The position numbers and the translations under genes were made by a program. Below the pieces are notes generated by a model that worked only from the letters and a program-made list of their open reading frames with translations, was not told the DNA's origin and did no database searches. 64,000 nt of DNA from an uncultured Oscillibacter sp. (GTDB lineage Bacteria > Bacillota > Clostridia > Oscillospirales > Oscillospiraceae): positions 3,510-67,509 of the forward strand of contig CAJKKQ010000014.1 in the NCBI GenBank assembly GCA_905200545.1. The letters run 5' to 3'. Shown here piece by piece: positions 53,340-61,534 of this stretch (positions are counted from its first letter, which is position 1; the number at the start of each line of letters is the position of its first letter).

Positions 53340-54122
53340 TCAGATGCCGCTCAGGAGCCTGATCACCTCCTCTGTCGCCTGCTGCTCGTATTCCTCCGGG
53401 CAGACGGCATCCGCTATATAGAATCCCTGTCCCCGAGCCATGAAGGCCATCACTGCTCCGAAGCCATTACTGGCGAACACTGGAACCAGCTGAGCGGTGT
53501 CCCCATTGGAGAGTGTGAGTTCCTCTGCCTGAATCTCTTCAAAATCTCCGTGGAACAGCACAAATTCTCCCGGCTCTCCGGAGTAATACTCCGTGTACAG
53601 ATATGCTGTCACACCGATTCCAGCGTGCCATTCCCCCTCATATGTGTTGTGCACGCTGAGCCTGATCTCCGAGATCTGCCCCTCCTCCAGCTTGAAAGAA
53701 AGGTCAGTGGGGCCCTCCGGACCCGGCAGGTCGACACCCAGATACTCTGTTGCCTCGTCCCAACTGTCAAATTTATGGCTTCTCCTGCCTGCCGCAGCAT
53801 CCTCCCGAATCTGCTGCGACAAGGATGCCAGAGGCGTGATCTCCACTTCAGCCGCCGCCTGGTACGCCTGGTCCGCCGATCCGTTCTGGATGGATTTCAA
53901 GGTAGGATCCGCATCCCGGTAATCCTCCAGGTGCTCCACATCCAGAATCCGGATCTCCACACTGTGCAGCACTGCCGCCGCTGTCCCCGCCAGCAGCAGG
54001 CACAGGCAGGCCGCCACCGGCAGATACCGCCGCCACTTGGGCCGTTTCACCGGCTCCATGGCCTCCTCCAGCAAAGTCGGATCCACATACCGCAGCCCCT
54101 CATATAGATCCTGTCCGTTCAT
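53340..54122 (-). CDS. single-pass membrane protein, likely anti-sigma factor
   Basis: The 260-residue protein has a ~35-residue cytoplasmic N-terminus, one membrane segment (YLPVAACLCLLLAGTAAAVL, ~33-52) and an outer domain without recognised motifs. The ATG at 54122 overlaps the stop of the upstream sigma gene (ATGA). The layout is that of an anti-sigma factor although no DUF4179 signature is evident, so the function is inferred from coupling. Confidence 0.7.
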   Translation of the reverse strand: MNGQDLYEGLRYVDPTLLEEAMEPVKRPKWRRYLPVAACLCLLLAGTAAAVLHSVEIRILDVEHLEDYRDADPTLKSIQNGSADQAYQAAAEVEITPLASLSQQIREDAAAGRRSHKFDSWDEATEYLGVDLPGPEGPTDLSFKLEEGQISEIRLSVHNTYEGEWHAGIGVTAYLYTEYYSGEPGEFVLFHGDFEEIQAEELTLSNGDTAQLVPVFASNGFGAVMAFMARGQGFYIADAVCPEEYEQQATEEVIRLLSGI

Positions 54123-54673
54123 TGCCAAAGTCCCTCCTTCTGCAAAAATTCCCTCAGCTTTTTCCTCGTCCGGTGCAGCGACATCTTGACCTTGCTCTCG
54201 CTGACGCCGCAGTTTTGGGCTACCTCCTTTACGCTCTCGGCGTACCAGTAGCGCCGCAGGAAGAACCGGCGGTTCTCCCCTCCCAGGCCCGCCAGGAAGC
54301 GGCCGAGGGCCTCCCCGATCTCCCGGGCATCCTGCTCCATCTCTCGCCGCTCATCGGGGATACACAGCTCCAGTTCCGCCGTCAGCGCCACCAGCTCCCC
54401 ACGGCGCTTTTGCGCTTTCTCCCGGCCCAGCATACTCAGGGCCTTGTTGCGGCAGATGGCAGTCAGATACGCGAAGAGATATACAGGCTCCTCCGGCGGG
54501 ATGGCGTTCCATGCGGCGAGATATGTATCGCTGATGCACTCCTCAGCGTCCTCGGGACTCCCCAGCAGCCGCATGGCCAGTGCACGCAGCCGCCCGCCGT
54601 ACTGTGCATCCAAAGCCGGTATTGCTTCCTGATCCCGCCGCTGAAACAGCGCCAGGATCTCCCGGTCTTCCAT
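54119..54673 (-). CDS. RNA polymerase sigma factor, ECF-like
   Basis: The 184-residue protein has region 2 (LALFQRRDQEAIPALDAQYGGRLRALAMRLLGSPEDAEECISDTYLAAWNAI, in pieces) and region 4 (FFLRRYWYAESVKEVAQNCGVSESKVKMSLHRTRKKLREFL). The ATG at 54673 follows GGGGAGG. It is the first gene of a two-gene unit with a membrane partner. The regulon is unknown. Confidence 0.9.
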   Translation of the reverse strand: MEDREILALFQRRDQEAIPALDAQYGGRLRALAMRLLGSPEDAEECISDTYLAAWNAIPPEEPVYLFAYLTAICRNKALSMLGREKAQKRRGELVALTAELELCIPDERREMEQDAREIGEALGRFLAGLGGENRRFFLRRYWYAESVKEVAQNCGVSESKVKMSLHRTRKKLREFLQKEGLWQ

Positions 54674-54736
54674 AGCCTCGCCTCCCCTCTCACCCTCATA
54701 GACAGGATTTTTTCCCGTTTGGTCACAGGATACCAC

Positions 54737-54772
54737 AAAAAATCTCCCGGCGCTGTACACGCCGGGAGATTT
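54737..54772 (-). terminator. intrinsic terminator after the DUF4179-type gene
   Basis: A 13-bp stem AAATCTCCCGGCG/CGCCGGGAGATTT (54740-54752 with 54760-54772) is followed on the minus strand by TTTTTTG. Confidence 0.9.
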
Positions 54773-54780
54773 CCTGTTTT

Positions 54781-55809
54781 TCAGTTCAGCGGGATCTCCA
54801 CGTCACCAAAGCGGAGGGCCGTGACTTTGCTCAGGTCCACGGGCACCCGCCAGTAATAAACGCTGCTCCACTGGGTACTGGCCTCGTCCCGGAAGCGGCT
54901 GGAGCCGCTGGACCAGTTCACCTGACTGCCGTCTTCCAGCACCAGGGCGCATTTCAGGGGGCTCCATTCCTGATCTTCCGCAAGCTGAACATAAGTGATG
55001 TCCGTAGCAGAGATCTCCACATCCCGCAAGGTGACGGTTCGGATGTCTTGGGTCGACAAATCCATGGCGGGAGCCTGAAGTTCCTCCATGGTCAGCATGG
55101 TCCCCGCCTCCCCGGGCTCCAGGGAGAAGGGCAAGGTCCAGTGGCCCTCCGCCAGGACCACATCCTCGTCGCCGCTCGCGGTCATATCATTGCATACCAA
55201 GTCGTCCAGCAGCAGCGTGACCTGCCGGGGCTCATCCAGCAAGGAACTCTGCCCCGCAAGATCGATGGTATATTGAACCAGCATGGTCAGCGAGCCATCC
55301 TGGGATACACCGGCATAGGGGAATTCAAAACCGTATCCGCCGGGTGTGCCCACTTCATCCGGGTCCGGGTCCAGAGTCATGTCTATGCTGTCAAAGTGGT
55401 ATCGAAAATTGGTGTTCTCCGTGTATTCCCCGTTGACCTTCACCAGCAGCCACACGGTGCTGTTTCCAATGGTGGCGGAATCCACCGTCACCGTCACACC
55501 GTTTTGCGTATCGCTGACGCCTACCGGCTGGGTCAGCCGGTCAATGAGGGCCAGCTGTTCTTCGTCCATAGTGGATCCGGTGGTCTCCTCCCACTCCTGG
55601 GCAAACCAGCCCCGCAGGGTTCCCGGTGCCCCCACGGCCGCCACCGCCGTTCCGGCCAGCACTGCCAGTACCGCGGCGGCCATGAGAATTTTCCTGGGAA
55701 ATCTTTTTCCTGCGGGCTTGCGTTCCATCTCGCTCATCTTTCGTACCTCCTCCTGTAAACGGCTGGAGGAGCGCACCTCATCAAACATCTCCCGATACTG
55801 CTGTTCCAT
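54781..55809 (-). CDS. DUF4179-type membrane protein, likely anti-sigma factor
   Basis: The 342-residue protein has a cytoplasmic N-terminus of ~38 residues, one membrane segment (ILMAAAVLAVLAGTAVAAVG, ~41-60) and an outer region with the DUF4179-like NGVTVTVDSATIGNSTVWLLVKV. It starts 3 bp after the sigma gene. Its outer region resembles that of the protein at 21734-22735 in order and kind, so the two pairs are probably paralogous. Confidence 0.8.
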   Translation of the reverse strand: MEQQYREMFDEVRSSSRLQEEVRKMSEMERKPAGKRFPRKILMAAAVLAVLAGTAVAAVGAPGTLRGWFAQEWEETTGSTMDEEQLALIDRLTQPVGVSDTQNGVTVTVDSATIGNSTVWLLVKVNGEYTENTNFRYHFDSIDMTLDPDPDEVGTPGGYGFEFPYAGVSQDGSLTMLVQYTIDLAGQSSLLDEPRQVTLLLDDLVCNDMTASGDEDVVLAEGHWTLPFSLEPGEAGTMLTMEELQAPAMDLSTQDIRTVTLRDVEISATDITYVQLAEDQEWSPLKCALVLEDGSQVNWSSGSSRFRDEASTQWSSVYYWRVPVDLSKVTALRFGDVEIPLN

Positions 55810-55812
55810 GGT

Positions 55813-56280
55813 TCATTCCTCCAATTCCTGTTTCAACTTTGCCCGGGCGCGGGCCAGACGGGTCTGGACGGTAGATGGGTTCAGACGCAGCAGTTCCCCT
55901 ACTTCCGTCACCGAATAGCCCTCGTAATAATAGAGATACAGCGGCAGGCGGTACTTGGCAGGCAGCCCCATCACCGCCTGATAGAGCCCTGACCGCTCCG
56001 GCGTGGAAAAGGACGGCTCCGGACAGGACACCAGGGGGATCGTGCGCCTGTGCCAGGCGCTGCGGGCGTGATCCCGGCAGAGATTCAGCGTCACCCTCAC
56101 CAGCCAGTAGCGCAGGTGGGCATCGCTGCCAAATGCCCCCTCCTCCCGCCATAGCCGGAGCATCACCTCCTGGGCGATATCCTCCGCGTCTTGGGGATGG
56201 CGGAAGTAGTTGAGGGCAATCCGGTACACCATATCCAGATACTGTTCCGCAGCGCGGTCAAATTCCTGCTTTGTCAGCAT
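55813..56280 (-). CDS. RNA polymerase sigma factor, ECF-like
   Basis: The 155-residue protein has region 2 (AAEQYLDMVYRIALNYFRHPQDAEDIAQEVMLRLW, in pieces) and region 4 (LPAKYRLPLYLYYYEGYSVTEVGELLRLNPSTVQTRLARARAKLK, in pieces). The YYYEGYS run matches the sigma factor at 21262-21750, again suggesting paralogy. AAGGAGAGAGG precedes the ATG at 56280. It is paired with the DUF4179-type gene downstream. Confidence 0.92.
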   Translation of the reverse strand: MLTKQEFDRAAEQYLDMVYRIALNYFRHPQDAEDIAQEVMLRLWREEGAFGSDAHLRYWLVRVTLNLCRDHARSAWHRRTIPLVSCPEPSFSTPERSGLYQAVMGLPAKYRLPLYLYYYEGYSVTEVGELLRLNPSTVQTRLARARAKLKQELEE

Positions 56281-56361
56281 GGGCCTCTCTCCTTGAAAAG
56301 CTTTTCACCTGTAATACGGAGGACATGGGCGGAATATCTCATAAGCAGTGTGTGCAGGCAA

Positions 56362-56396
56362 AAAAAATTCCCTGCCCAAAGGACAGGGAATTTTTC
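56362..56396 (-). terminator. intrinsic terminator after rplL
   Basis: A stem AAAATTCCCTGTCC/GGGCAGGGAATTTT (about 56364-56377 with 56381-56395) is followed on the minus strand by a long T-run. Confidence 0.9.
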
Positions 56397-56417
56397 TATG
56401 TGGCTTTGAGAGCAAAA

Positions 56418-56789
56418 TTACTTCAGCTCGACCTTGCCGCCGGCCTCTTCGATCTGCTTCTTCAGAGCCTCGGCGTCGTCCTTGGACACGCCCTCCTTCA
56501 GGGTCTTGGGAGCGCCCTCGACAGTGGCCTTGGCCTCGGCCAGGCCCTGGCCGGTGATCTCGCGGACAACCTTGATGACCTTGATCTTGGCAGCGGCGTC
56601 GAAGCCGGTCAGGACCACGTCGAAATCAGTCTTCTCCTCAGCAGCGGGAGCAGCAGCGCCGGCAGCGGGAGCAGCCATAGCGGCGGCGGACACGCCGAAC
56701 TCTTCCTCCAGAGCGTGAACCAGCTCGCTGAGCTCCAGAACGGTCAGGCCCTTGATCTCTTCGATCATAGCAGTAACTTTCTCAGACAT
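56418..56789 (-). CDS. rplL: 50S ribosomal protein L7/L12
   Basis: The 123-residue stalk protein has a helical dimerisation N-domain, an Ala/Gly-rich hinge ([19 protein letters not shown]) and the conserved C-domain ([32 protein letters not shown], in pieces). It is required for recruiting translation GTPases. It follows rplJ by 43 bp and ends the stalk operon. Confidence 0.98.
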   Translation of the reverse strand: MSEKVTAMIEEIKGLTVLELSELVHALEEEFGVSAAAMAAPAAGAAAPAAEEKTDFDVVLTGFDAAAKIKVIKVVREITGQGLAEAKATVEGAPKTLKEGVSKDDAEALKKQIEEAGGKVELK

Positions 56790-56832
56790 TGTAGTAGCCT
56801 CCTAATTGTAAAATAAAATGTGTGGCCGCAAA

Positions 56833-57393
56833 TTATTCAGCGGCGGGAGCAGCCTCGGCTGCGGGAGCCTCCTCGGCGGGAGCGGCATCCTCGGCGGGAG
56901 CGCCGTTCTTCTCGGCGATCTGCTTGAGGACGACAGCCAGGCCGGTAATGGGGGCCAGCATGGTACCCAGGAACTGGGCCTGCAGGACGGGCAGTGCGGG
57001 GATGGAAGCCAGGGACTGGATGGTCTCCAGGGAGACGGGCTTACCGTCCATGAAGCCGCCCTTGATCTCGAACTTGCCGTCCAGCTTCTTGGCGTAATTG
57101 GCCATGACACGGGCGGGAGCCACGGGATCCTCGCACAGAGCCAGGGACGTGGTACCGTTGAGCAGACCGTCCAGCTCGCTGAGGCCGGTGTTGTTGAAAG
57201 CAAAGCGGAGCAGGGTGTTCTTCACCACAGCGTAATCCACATTGCTCTCCCGGCACTCCTTACGCAGCGCGGTGTCTTCTGCAACGGTGATGCCCTTGTA
57301 GTCGACAATCACGCCCGCGGTAGCCTTCTGGATCTTCTCGGTCAGCTCGGCCACGATGGCCTGCTTCTCGGCTAAGACCTTTGCGTTAGGCAT
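56833..57393 (-). CDS. rplJ: 50S ribosomal protein L10
   Basis: The 186-residue stalk base protein starts MPNAKVLAEKQAIVAELTEK and has the RNA-binding N-domain (DYKGITVAEDTALRKECRES) and an Ala/Glu-rich C-terminal helix that binds L7/L12. The C-terminal tail is extended with Ala-Glu-Pro repeats. The ATG at 57393 follows GGAGGTG. The 149-nt leader carries an L10-type attenuator. Confidence 0.97.
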   Translation of the reverse strand: MPNAKVLAEKQAIVAELTEKIQKATAGVIVDYKGITVAEDTALRKECRESNVDYAVVKNTLLRFAFNNTGLSELDGLLNGTTSLALCEDPVAPARVMANYAKKLDGKFEIKGGFMDGKPVSLETIQSLASIPALPVLQAQFLGTMLAPITGLAVVLKQIAEKNGAPAEDAAPAEEAPAAEAAPAAE

Positions 57394-57429
57394 TCTTGTG
57401 TTCACCTCCAGAGAAATTGTAGGTGCGTT

Positions 57430-57540
57430 CAAAAAAAGGAACCGTCCTTGTGCGTAAAGACACACAAGGACGGATAGCAAATCATCATTTGCCGCCCTCG
57501 GCAGGACTTACGGGGAAACCCACCTGCTGTCTTTGGAACG
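57430..57540 (-). promoter_or_regulatory. L10 leader with attenuator hairpin
   Basis: The rplJ leader has the L10-binding layout. A segment GACAGCAGG pairs with CCTGCC around a GTGGGTTTCCCCG loop, and AAATGATGATTT follows. A terminator-like hairpin CCGTCCTTGTG/CACAAGGACGG with TTCCTTTTTTT comes next (about 57432-57471). Known biology: L10(L12)4 binds this leader and represses its own operon. Confidence 0.8.
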
Positions 57541-57548
57541 CATCTGGT

Positions 57549-57577
57549 ATTATATTCAAGTATTGCACAAATGTCAA
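57549..57577 (-). promoter_or_regulatory. consensus promoter of rplJ-rplL
   Basis: On the minus strand a perfect TTGACA (57577-57572), a 17-bp spacer and a perfect TATAAT (57554-57549) are found. Confidence 0.92.
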
Positions 57578-57652
57578 TACCCAAATATCGATTTTTCGCG
57601 GATTATCCGCTATCAGCGGAACTCCGCAGGCGGGGAAATCCCTCGCCGGAGA

Positions 57653-58345
57653 TCACACCAACTTGGCGGTGTTCATCTTGACGCCGGGGCCCATGGTGGA
57701 AGCGGCCACGCAGCTTCTGATATACTGGCCCTTGGCAGCGGCGGGCTTGGCCTTGACGATGGCGCCCATGAGAGCGTTGTAGTTCTCGGTGAGCTTCTCG
57801 GGGCCAAAGGAGACCTTGCCGATGGGGCAGTGGATGATGTTGGTCTTGTCCAGACGATACTCGATCTTACCGGCCTTGACTTCCTTGACGGCCTTGGCCA
57901 CGTCGGGGGTCACGGTACCGGCCTTGGGAGAGGGCATCAAGCCCTTGGGGCCCAGAACCTTACCGAGACGGCCAACCACACCCATCATATCGGGGCTGGC
58001 AACCACCACGTCAAAGTCAAACCAGTTTTCCTTCTGGATCTTCTCCATCATATCGGTATCGCCCACGTAGTCGGCACCAGCCTCACGGGCAGCGTCGGCC
58101 TTGTCGCCCTTGGCGAACACCAGCACGCGGACAGTCTTGCCGGTGCCGTGGGGCAGCACGATGGCACCGCGGACCTGCTGGTCAGCGTGCCGGGAGTCAA
58201 CGCCCAGCTTCACATGCAGCTCGACGGTCTCGTCGAACTTGGCGCTGGCGGTCTTGCAGATGAGAGCCATGCCGTCGGCAGCCTCGTACAAGGTGTTCTT
58301 GTCGATCTGCTTGGCACTTTCCTGATATTTCTTGCCTCTAAACAA
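57653..58345 (-). CDS. rplA: 50S ribosomal protein L1
   Basis: The 230-residue protein forms the L1 stalk. The family motifs [20 protein letters not shown] and the signature region [26 protein letters not shown], in pieces, are intact. Start is a TTG at 58345 after GAGGAGG, giving FRGKKYQES as the N-terminus. It follows rplK by 87 bp. Confidence 0.97.
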   Translation of the reverse strand: MFRGKKYQESAKQIDKNTLYEAADGMALICKTASAKFDETVELHVKLGVDSRHADQQVRGAIVLPHGTGKTVRVLVFAKGDKADAAREAGADYVGDTDMMEKIQKENWFDFDVVVASPDMMGVVGRLGKVLGPKGLMPSPKAGTVTPDVAKAVKEVKAGKIEYRLDKTNIIHCPIGKVSFGPEKLTENYNALMGAIVKAKPAAAKGQYIRSCVAASTMGPGVKMNTAKLV

Positions 58346-58432
58346 TGTTACTTCCTCCTCATAGTGGTTCTTCGGAATCGATCCTCCCACTGTATGGAGC
58401 GGCGGTCAACGCCGCTCGGCTGTTGTAAACGG

Positions 58433-58858
58433 TCAGTCGCCCACGACGACGCCCATGGAACGGGCGGTGCCGGCGATCATGCTCATAGCGGATTCCAGGC
58501 TGGCAGCGTTGAGGTCCTTCATCTTGATCTCAGCGATCTTCTGGATGGAGGCCTTGGAAATGGTAGCCACCTTGGTCTTGTTGGGGACACCGGAGCCGGA
58601 CTCGATGTTGCACTCCTTCTTGATCAGGACGGCCGCGGGGGGCGTCTTGGTGATGAAGGAGAAGGAACGGTCGGCATACACGGTGATGACAACAGGGATG
58701 ATCATGCCCATGTCGTTCTTGGTGCGCTCGTTGAACTCCTTGGTGAAGGCGGCGATGTTGACGCCGTGCTGGCCCAGGGCGGGACCAACGGGGGGTGCGG
58801 GAGTTGCCTTGCCTGCGGGGATCTGCAGCTTCACATAACCAGTAATCTTCTGTGCCAC
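58433..58858 (-). CDS. rplK: 50S ribosomal protein L11
   Basis: The 141-residue protein binds the GTPase-centre rRNA. It has [25 protein letters not shown], in pieces, and the C-terminal signature [10 protein letters not shown]. Start is a GTG at 58858 with AGGAGGT upstream, giving [10 protein letters not shown]. Confidence 0.97.
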   Translation of the reverse strand: MAQKITGYVKLQIPAGKATPAPPVGPALGQHGVNIAAFTKEFNERTKNDMGMIIPVVITVYADRSFSFITKTPPAAVLIKKECNIESGSGVPNKTKVATISKASIQKIAEIKMKDLNAASLESAMSMIAGTARSMGVVVGD

Positions 58859-58984
58859 TTCAGTAGCACCTCCTAAATCTATAAATGTGGTGGCGGCCAG
58901 CGGCCGTCTTTGGCGGGACTTCGTCCCTCCCACTTGCGCCGGAAACGCCCGGTGCGGCGGCGCCCCAAGGGGCGCGGGTTTCTC

Positions 58985-59509
58985 TTACTCCTGGACCTCT
59001 ACCTGATCCAGCTCCAGGTCTACCGGAGTCTCCCGTCCGAACATGGAGACCATGACGCTCACCCGGTTCTTCTCGGGCTCGATCTCCTCCACGACGCCGG
59101 TAAAGCTGGCCAGCGGGCCGTCCACGATCTTCACATGGTCGCCCACCTGGTACTGCACCACGATCTCGTGCTTCTCCATGCCCATGGCAAGCACTTCCTC
59201 CTCCGTAAGGGGGATGGGCTTGTTGGCGGAGCCCACGAATCCCGTGACGCCCCGGACGTTGCGGACCAGGTGCCAGGTATCGTCGGTCATGACCATCTTG
59301 ATGAGCACATAGCCCGGGAAGACCTTCCGCTCCACCTCTTTTGAGGCGCCGGAATCGGTGACCTCGGTAACGGTTTCCATGGGGATTTCCATGCGCAGGA
59401 TCATATCCTCCATGCCGCGGCCGGCCACAAACTTCTCGATGCTGCTCTTGACGGCATTTTCATAACCGGAATAGGTATGGATCACATACCACTTGGCGCT
59501 GTCTGACAT
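58985..59509 (-). CDS. nusG: transcription termination/antitermination protein NusG
   Basis: The 174-residue protein has an NGN domain (WYVIHTYSGYENAVKSSIEK) and a KOW domain (GDHVKIVDGPLASFTGVVEEI, in pieces). It links RNA polymerase to the ribosome or pausing control. It lies between secE and rplK, the conserved order. Confidence 0.97.
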   Translation of the reverse strand: MSDSAKWYVIHTYSGYENAVKSSIEKFVAGRGMEDMILRMEIPMETVTEVTDSGASKEVERKVFPGYVLIKMVMTDDTWHLVRNVRGVTGFVGSANKPIPLTEEEVLAMGMEKHEIVVQYQVGDHVKIVDGPLASFTGVVEEIEPEKNRVSVMVSMFGRETPVDLELDQVEVQE

Positions 59510-59521
59510 GTCAATTACTCC

Positions 59522-59737
59522 TTAAGCACCAAACGCACTGAGGATCATCTGCACGGCGGAAACCGCCACGAAATCGAAGATCCAGATGCAAGCGCCGATC
59601 AGAAGGGAGCACAGCAAAACGGTACCGGTGTTGGCCAGCACGGTCTTGCGGGTGGGCCATACGACCTTCTTGAGTTCGCTTTTCATCTCGCGGAACCAAA
59701 GGCCGCGATCCTTTTTCTTCTTCGCTTCTTCTGCCAT
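59522..59737 (-). CDS. secE: preprotein translocase subunit SecE
   Basis: The 71-residue protein has the amphipathic motif FREMKSELKKVVWPTRK and one C-terminal membrane helix (TVLLCSLLIGACIWIFDFVAV). It stabilises SecY in the membrane channel. It lies 12 bp before nusG. Confidence 0.96.
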   Translation of the reverse strand: MAEEAKKKKDRGLWFREMKSELKKVVWPTRKTVLANTGTVLLCSLLIGACIWIFDFVAVSAVQMILSAFGA

Positions 59738-59774
59738 TAACGTTTACACGCCCTTTCTCAACAATTCCGCGGAA

Positions 59775-59924
59775 TTACTTGGTCTCGCTGTGGAGCGTGT
59801 GCTTCCTGCAGAAGGGACAATACTTGTTGAGCTCCAGCTTGTCCGGAGTGTTCTTCTTGTTCTTCATGGTATTGTAGTTTCTCTGCTTGCACTCGTTGCA
59901 TCTCAGGGTCACTTTTACGCGCAT
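59775..59924 (-). CDS. rpmG: 50S ribosomal protein L33
   Basis: A 49-residue protein is encoded. It starts [18 protein letters not shown], has zinc-ribbon pairs CNEC and CPFC, and ends KHTLHSETK. The four cysteines make it the zinc-binding (C+) form. The ATG at 59924 has GGAGGT upstream. It heads the rpmG-secE-nusG-rplK-rplA unit. Confidence 0.97.
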   Translation of the reverse strand: MRVKVTLRCNECKQRNYNTMKNKKNTPDKLELNKYCPFCRKHTLHSETK

Positions 59925-59946
59925 CTAACGGCACCTCCTTATAATT

Positions 59947-59975
59947 GGTATCGTCCCGGTTCAGCCGGGGATACC
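59947..59975 (-). promoter_or_regulatory. hairpin in the rpmG leader
   Basis: In the minus-strand RNA GGUAUC-CCCGG-CUGAA-CCGGG-AC-GAUACC forms an 11-bp stem with a 2-nt bulge. It ends 11 nt before the GGAGGT site. It could affect initiation; no T-run follows, so it is not a terminator. Confidence 0.5.
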
Positions 59976-60068
59976 GACTGCCTCCCTGCCATTGGAAGGG
60001 TCCTTTTTCTCCGGCGCTGAAAAGCGAAAAAGCGCGCGAAAAAAAAGCCCTTTTCACAGGTAAGAGTG

Positions 60069-60097
60069 ATTATACTACAAGGATTACCGAAGGTCAA
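60069..60097 (-). promoter_or_regulatory. promoter of rpmG-secE-nusG-rplK-rplA
   Basis: On the minus strand TTGACC (60097-60092), a 17-bp spacer and a perfect TATAAT (60074-60069) are found, giving a leader of ~138 nt. Confidence 0.88.
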
Positions 60098-60135
60098 CTG
60101 TTTTTTGCAAAAATCTGTCAGGATTTTTTACTTCC

Positions 60136-60164
60136 TTGCGTCCCGTTTTTCCTTATGCTATCAT
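60136..60164 (+). promoter_or_regulatory. promoter of ruvX
   Basis: TTGCGT (60136-60141), a 17-bp spacer and TATCAT (60159-60164) lie ~90 bp before the ATG. Confidence 0.55.
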
Positions 60165-60251
60165 AAACCCACGATCCGGGCAATTCTCCCCCATCAGAGC
60201 CATGCTGCGTCCCGGGGGGAACGCCCTGCATCCGGAAAGAGAGGAACGCAT

Positions 60252-60677
60252 ATGCGCATTATGGCCATCGACTACGGTGACGCCCACACCGGCATCGCCA
60301 TTTCCGACCCCACTGGTTTTCTTGCGGGCTTCACCACCACCATCAACGCCTACCGCCCCGAGGCAGTGGCGGAGCAGATCGCCCAGCTGGCCGCCCAGCA
60401 CGGCGCGGAAGAGCTGGTACTGGGGCACCCAAAGAACATGGACGGAACCCGGGGTCCCCGGGCGGAAAAGGCGGAGGCCATGGCGGATATGCTGCGCCAG
60501 GTCACGGGGCTGCCTGTGGTACTCTGGGATGAGCGCCGCACCACCATCGACGCCCACCAGATCCTCATGAGCAGCGGCAAGAATGCCAAAAAGCGGAAGA
60601 AAACCGTGGATGCTGTGGCGGCGTCGTTAATCCTGGAGGGCTATCTCACCTATAAAAAAAGCCATCCCAACGGATAA
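60252..60677 (+). CDS. ruvX: Holliday junction resolvase-like RuvX (YqgF)
   Basis: The 141-residue RNase-H-fold nuclease has the motifs MAIDYGDAHTGIAISDP, LVLGHPKNMDGTRGPRAEKAE, in pieces, LWDERRTT and the late DAVAASLILEGYL Asp. It is linked to pre-16S rRNA 5'-end maturation and to recombination. The ATG at 60252 has GAGAGGA upstream. It is a single-gene unit. Confidence 0.95.
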   Translation: MRIMAIDYGDAHTGIAISDPTGFLAGFTTTINAYRPEAVAEQIAQLAAQHGAEELVLGHPKNMDGTRGPRAEKAEAMADMLRQVTGLPVVLWDERRTTIDAHQILMSSGKNAKKRKKTVDAVAASLILEGYLTYKKSHPNG

Positions 60678-60694
60678 CTCACCACTGTCACCGA

Positions 60695-60737
60695 ACCGGC
60701 AGAGGAAAGCGAATGTAGCTCTCCCCTGCCGGTTTTT
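60695..60737 (+). terminator. intrinsic terminator after ruvX
   Basis: An 8-bp stem ACCGGCAG/CTGCCGGT (60695-60702 with 60726-60733) has a loop that may pair internally and is followed by TTTTT. Confidence 0.7.
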
Positions 60738-60744
60738 CACATCC

Positions 60745-61176
60745 TTACATCCGATTTTCAAAGTAAATCTTACTTACCAGCCGGGACACCAAGGCCGCCA
60801 GATACAGCACCAGGCAAGCTGAGAACAGGCCCAGGTATACATTCTCTTTCGTTACGCCGTAGCCCACTCCGCAGGCTAACAAGCCTGCCACCACCAACCA
60901 CCACAGTACCCGGTAGCACACTGCCTGGCTGCGCAGCTCGATCCATCGGTTCCGCTCGTCCCGCTCCTCTCTCCGGTCCTCCTGGGACTTCTCCCGATCC
61001 AGGCTCCGCAGGACCATACCGATGCCCGTCAGCACCAGCAGCACCGTCAGCACACCGTCCTTAACGGAGAAGCGCTCCCAGCCCCGGATCAGACAGGTCA
61101 CCGGCAGGGCCACGCCCAGGACCAGCAGGCACAGACCGCCGCAAAAGTTCTTCTTATGATAGATCTTCCAGTTCAT
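60745..61176 (-). CDS. small membrane protein partner of an HTH regulator
   Basis: The 143-residue protein has about four hydrophobic segments (~12-30, ~40-56, ~88-105, ~113-132). They are separated by a highly charged loop (SLDREKSQEDRREERDERNRW). This form is common beside short XRE regulators in Clostridia; function is unknown. The ATG at 61176 overlaps the end of the HTH gene by 23 bp, so the two are coupled. Confidence 0.75.
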   Translation of the reverse strand: MNWKIYHKKNFCGGLCLLVLGVALPVTCLIRGWERFSVKDGVLTVLLVLTGIGMVLRSLDREKSQEDRREERDERNRWIELRSQAVCYRVLWWLVVAGLLACGVGYGVTKENVYLGLFSACLVLYLAALVSRLVSKIYFENRM

Positions 61177-61393
61177 ACTCCTGATCCTCCAGTCTCTTAT
61201 TCTCTTCCAGACAATACAGCTCCTCCACGGAGGTCCCAAACACCTGGGCGATCCGATACGCCAGCAGCAGCGAGGGATTGTACTGCTCCTTTTCCAGGGA
61301 AATGATGGTCCGGGAGGACACACGCACCTGCTCCGCCAGCTGCTGCTGGGTCAGTCCCAACTTCTGGCGCAGCTCCCGCACCCGGTTTTTCAT
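61154..61393 (-). CDS. short HTH (XRE) transcriptional regulator
   Basis: The 79-residue protein is almost only a Cro/CI HTH (VRELRQKLGLTQQQLAEQVRVSSRTIISLEKEQYNPSLLLAYRIAQVF, in pieces) with an acidic tail. AAGGAGGGG precedes the ATG. Two palindromes overlap its promoter and are the likely operators, giving autorepression. It is translationally coupled to the membrane protein gene. Confidence 0.9.
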   Translation of the reverse strand: MKNRVRELRQKLGLTQQQLAEQVRVSSRTIISLEKEQYNPSLLLAYRIAQVFGTSVEELYCLEENKRLEDQEYELEDLS

Positions 61394-61415
61394 CGTCCTC
61401 CCCTCCTTATGAACA

Positions 61416-61474
61416 TGAAGTATGCTTCACATGAAGTATACTTCATATTATATAAGCCTCTTTTCGTTTGTCAA
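61416..61474 (-). promoter_or_regulatory. promoter with two palindromic operators
   Basis: On the minus strand TTGACA (61474-61469), a 16-bp spacer and TATAAT (61452-61447) form the promoter. The palindromes TGAAGTATGCTTCA (61416-61429) and TGAAGTATACTTCA (61432-61445) lie over the start site, 16 bp apart centre to centre. The second is perfect. Confidence 0.88.
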
Positions 61475-61484
61475 GAGGAGCGTC

Positions 61485-61520
61485 TAAAATAAAGAAGCCG
61501 CACCCCTTTCGGCGTGCGGC
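61485..61520 (-). terminator. intrinsic terminator after the E2-like membrane gene
   Basis: A 7- to 8-bp stem GCCGCAC/GTGCGGC (61497-61503 with 61514-61520) is followed on the minus strand by TTCTTTATTTT. Confidence 0.75.
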
Positions 61521-61534
61521 TCAGCTTCCCTGTT

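Noticed and set aside
59930..59990. Possible tRNA-Trp before secE, as in many bacteria
   Set aside because: The hairpin there lacks a T-arm, anticodon arm and CCA; it is a simple leader stem.
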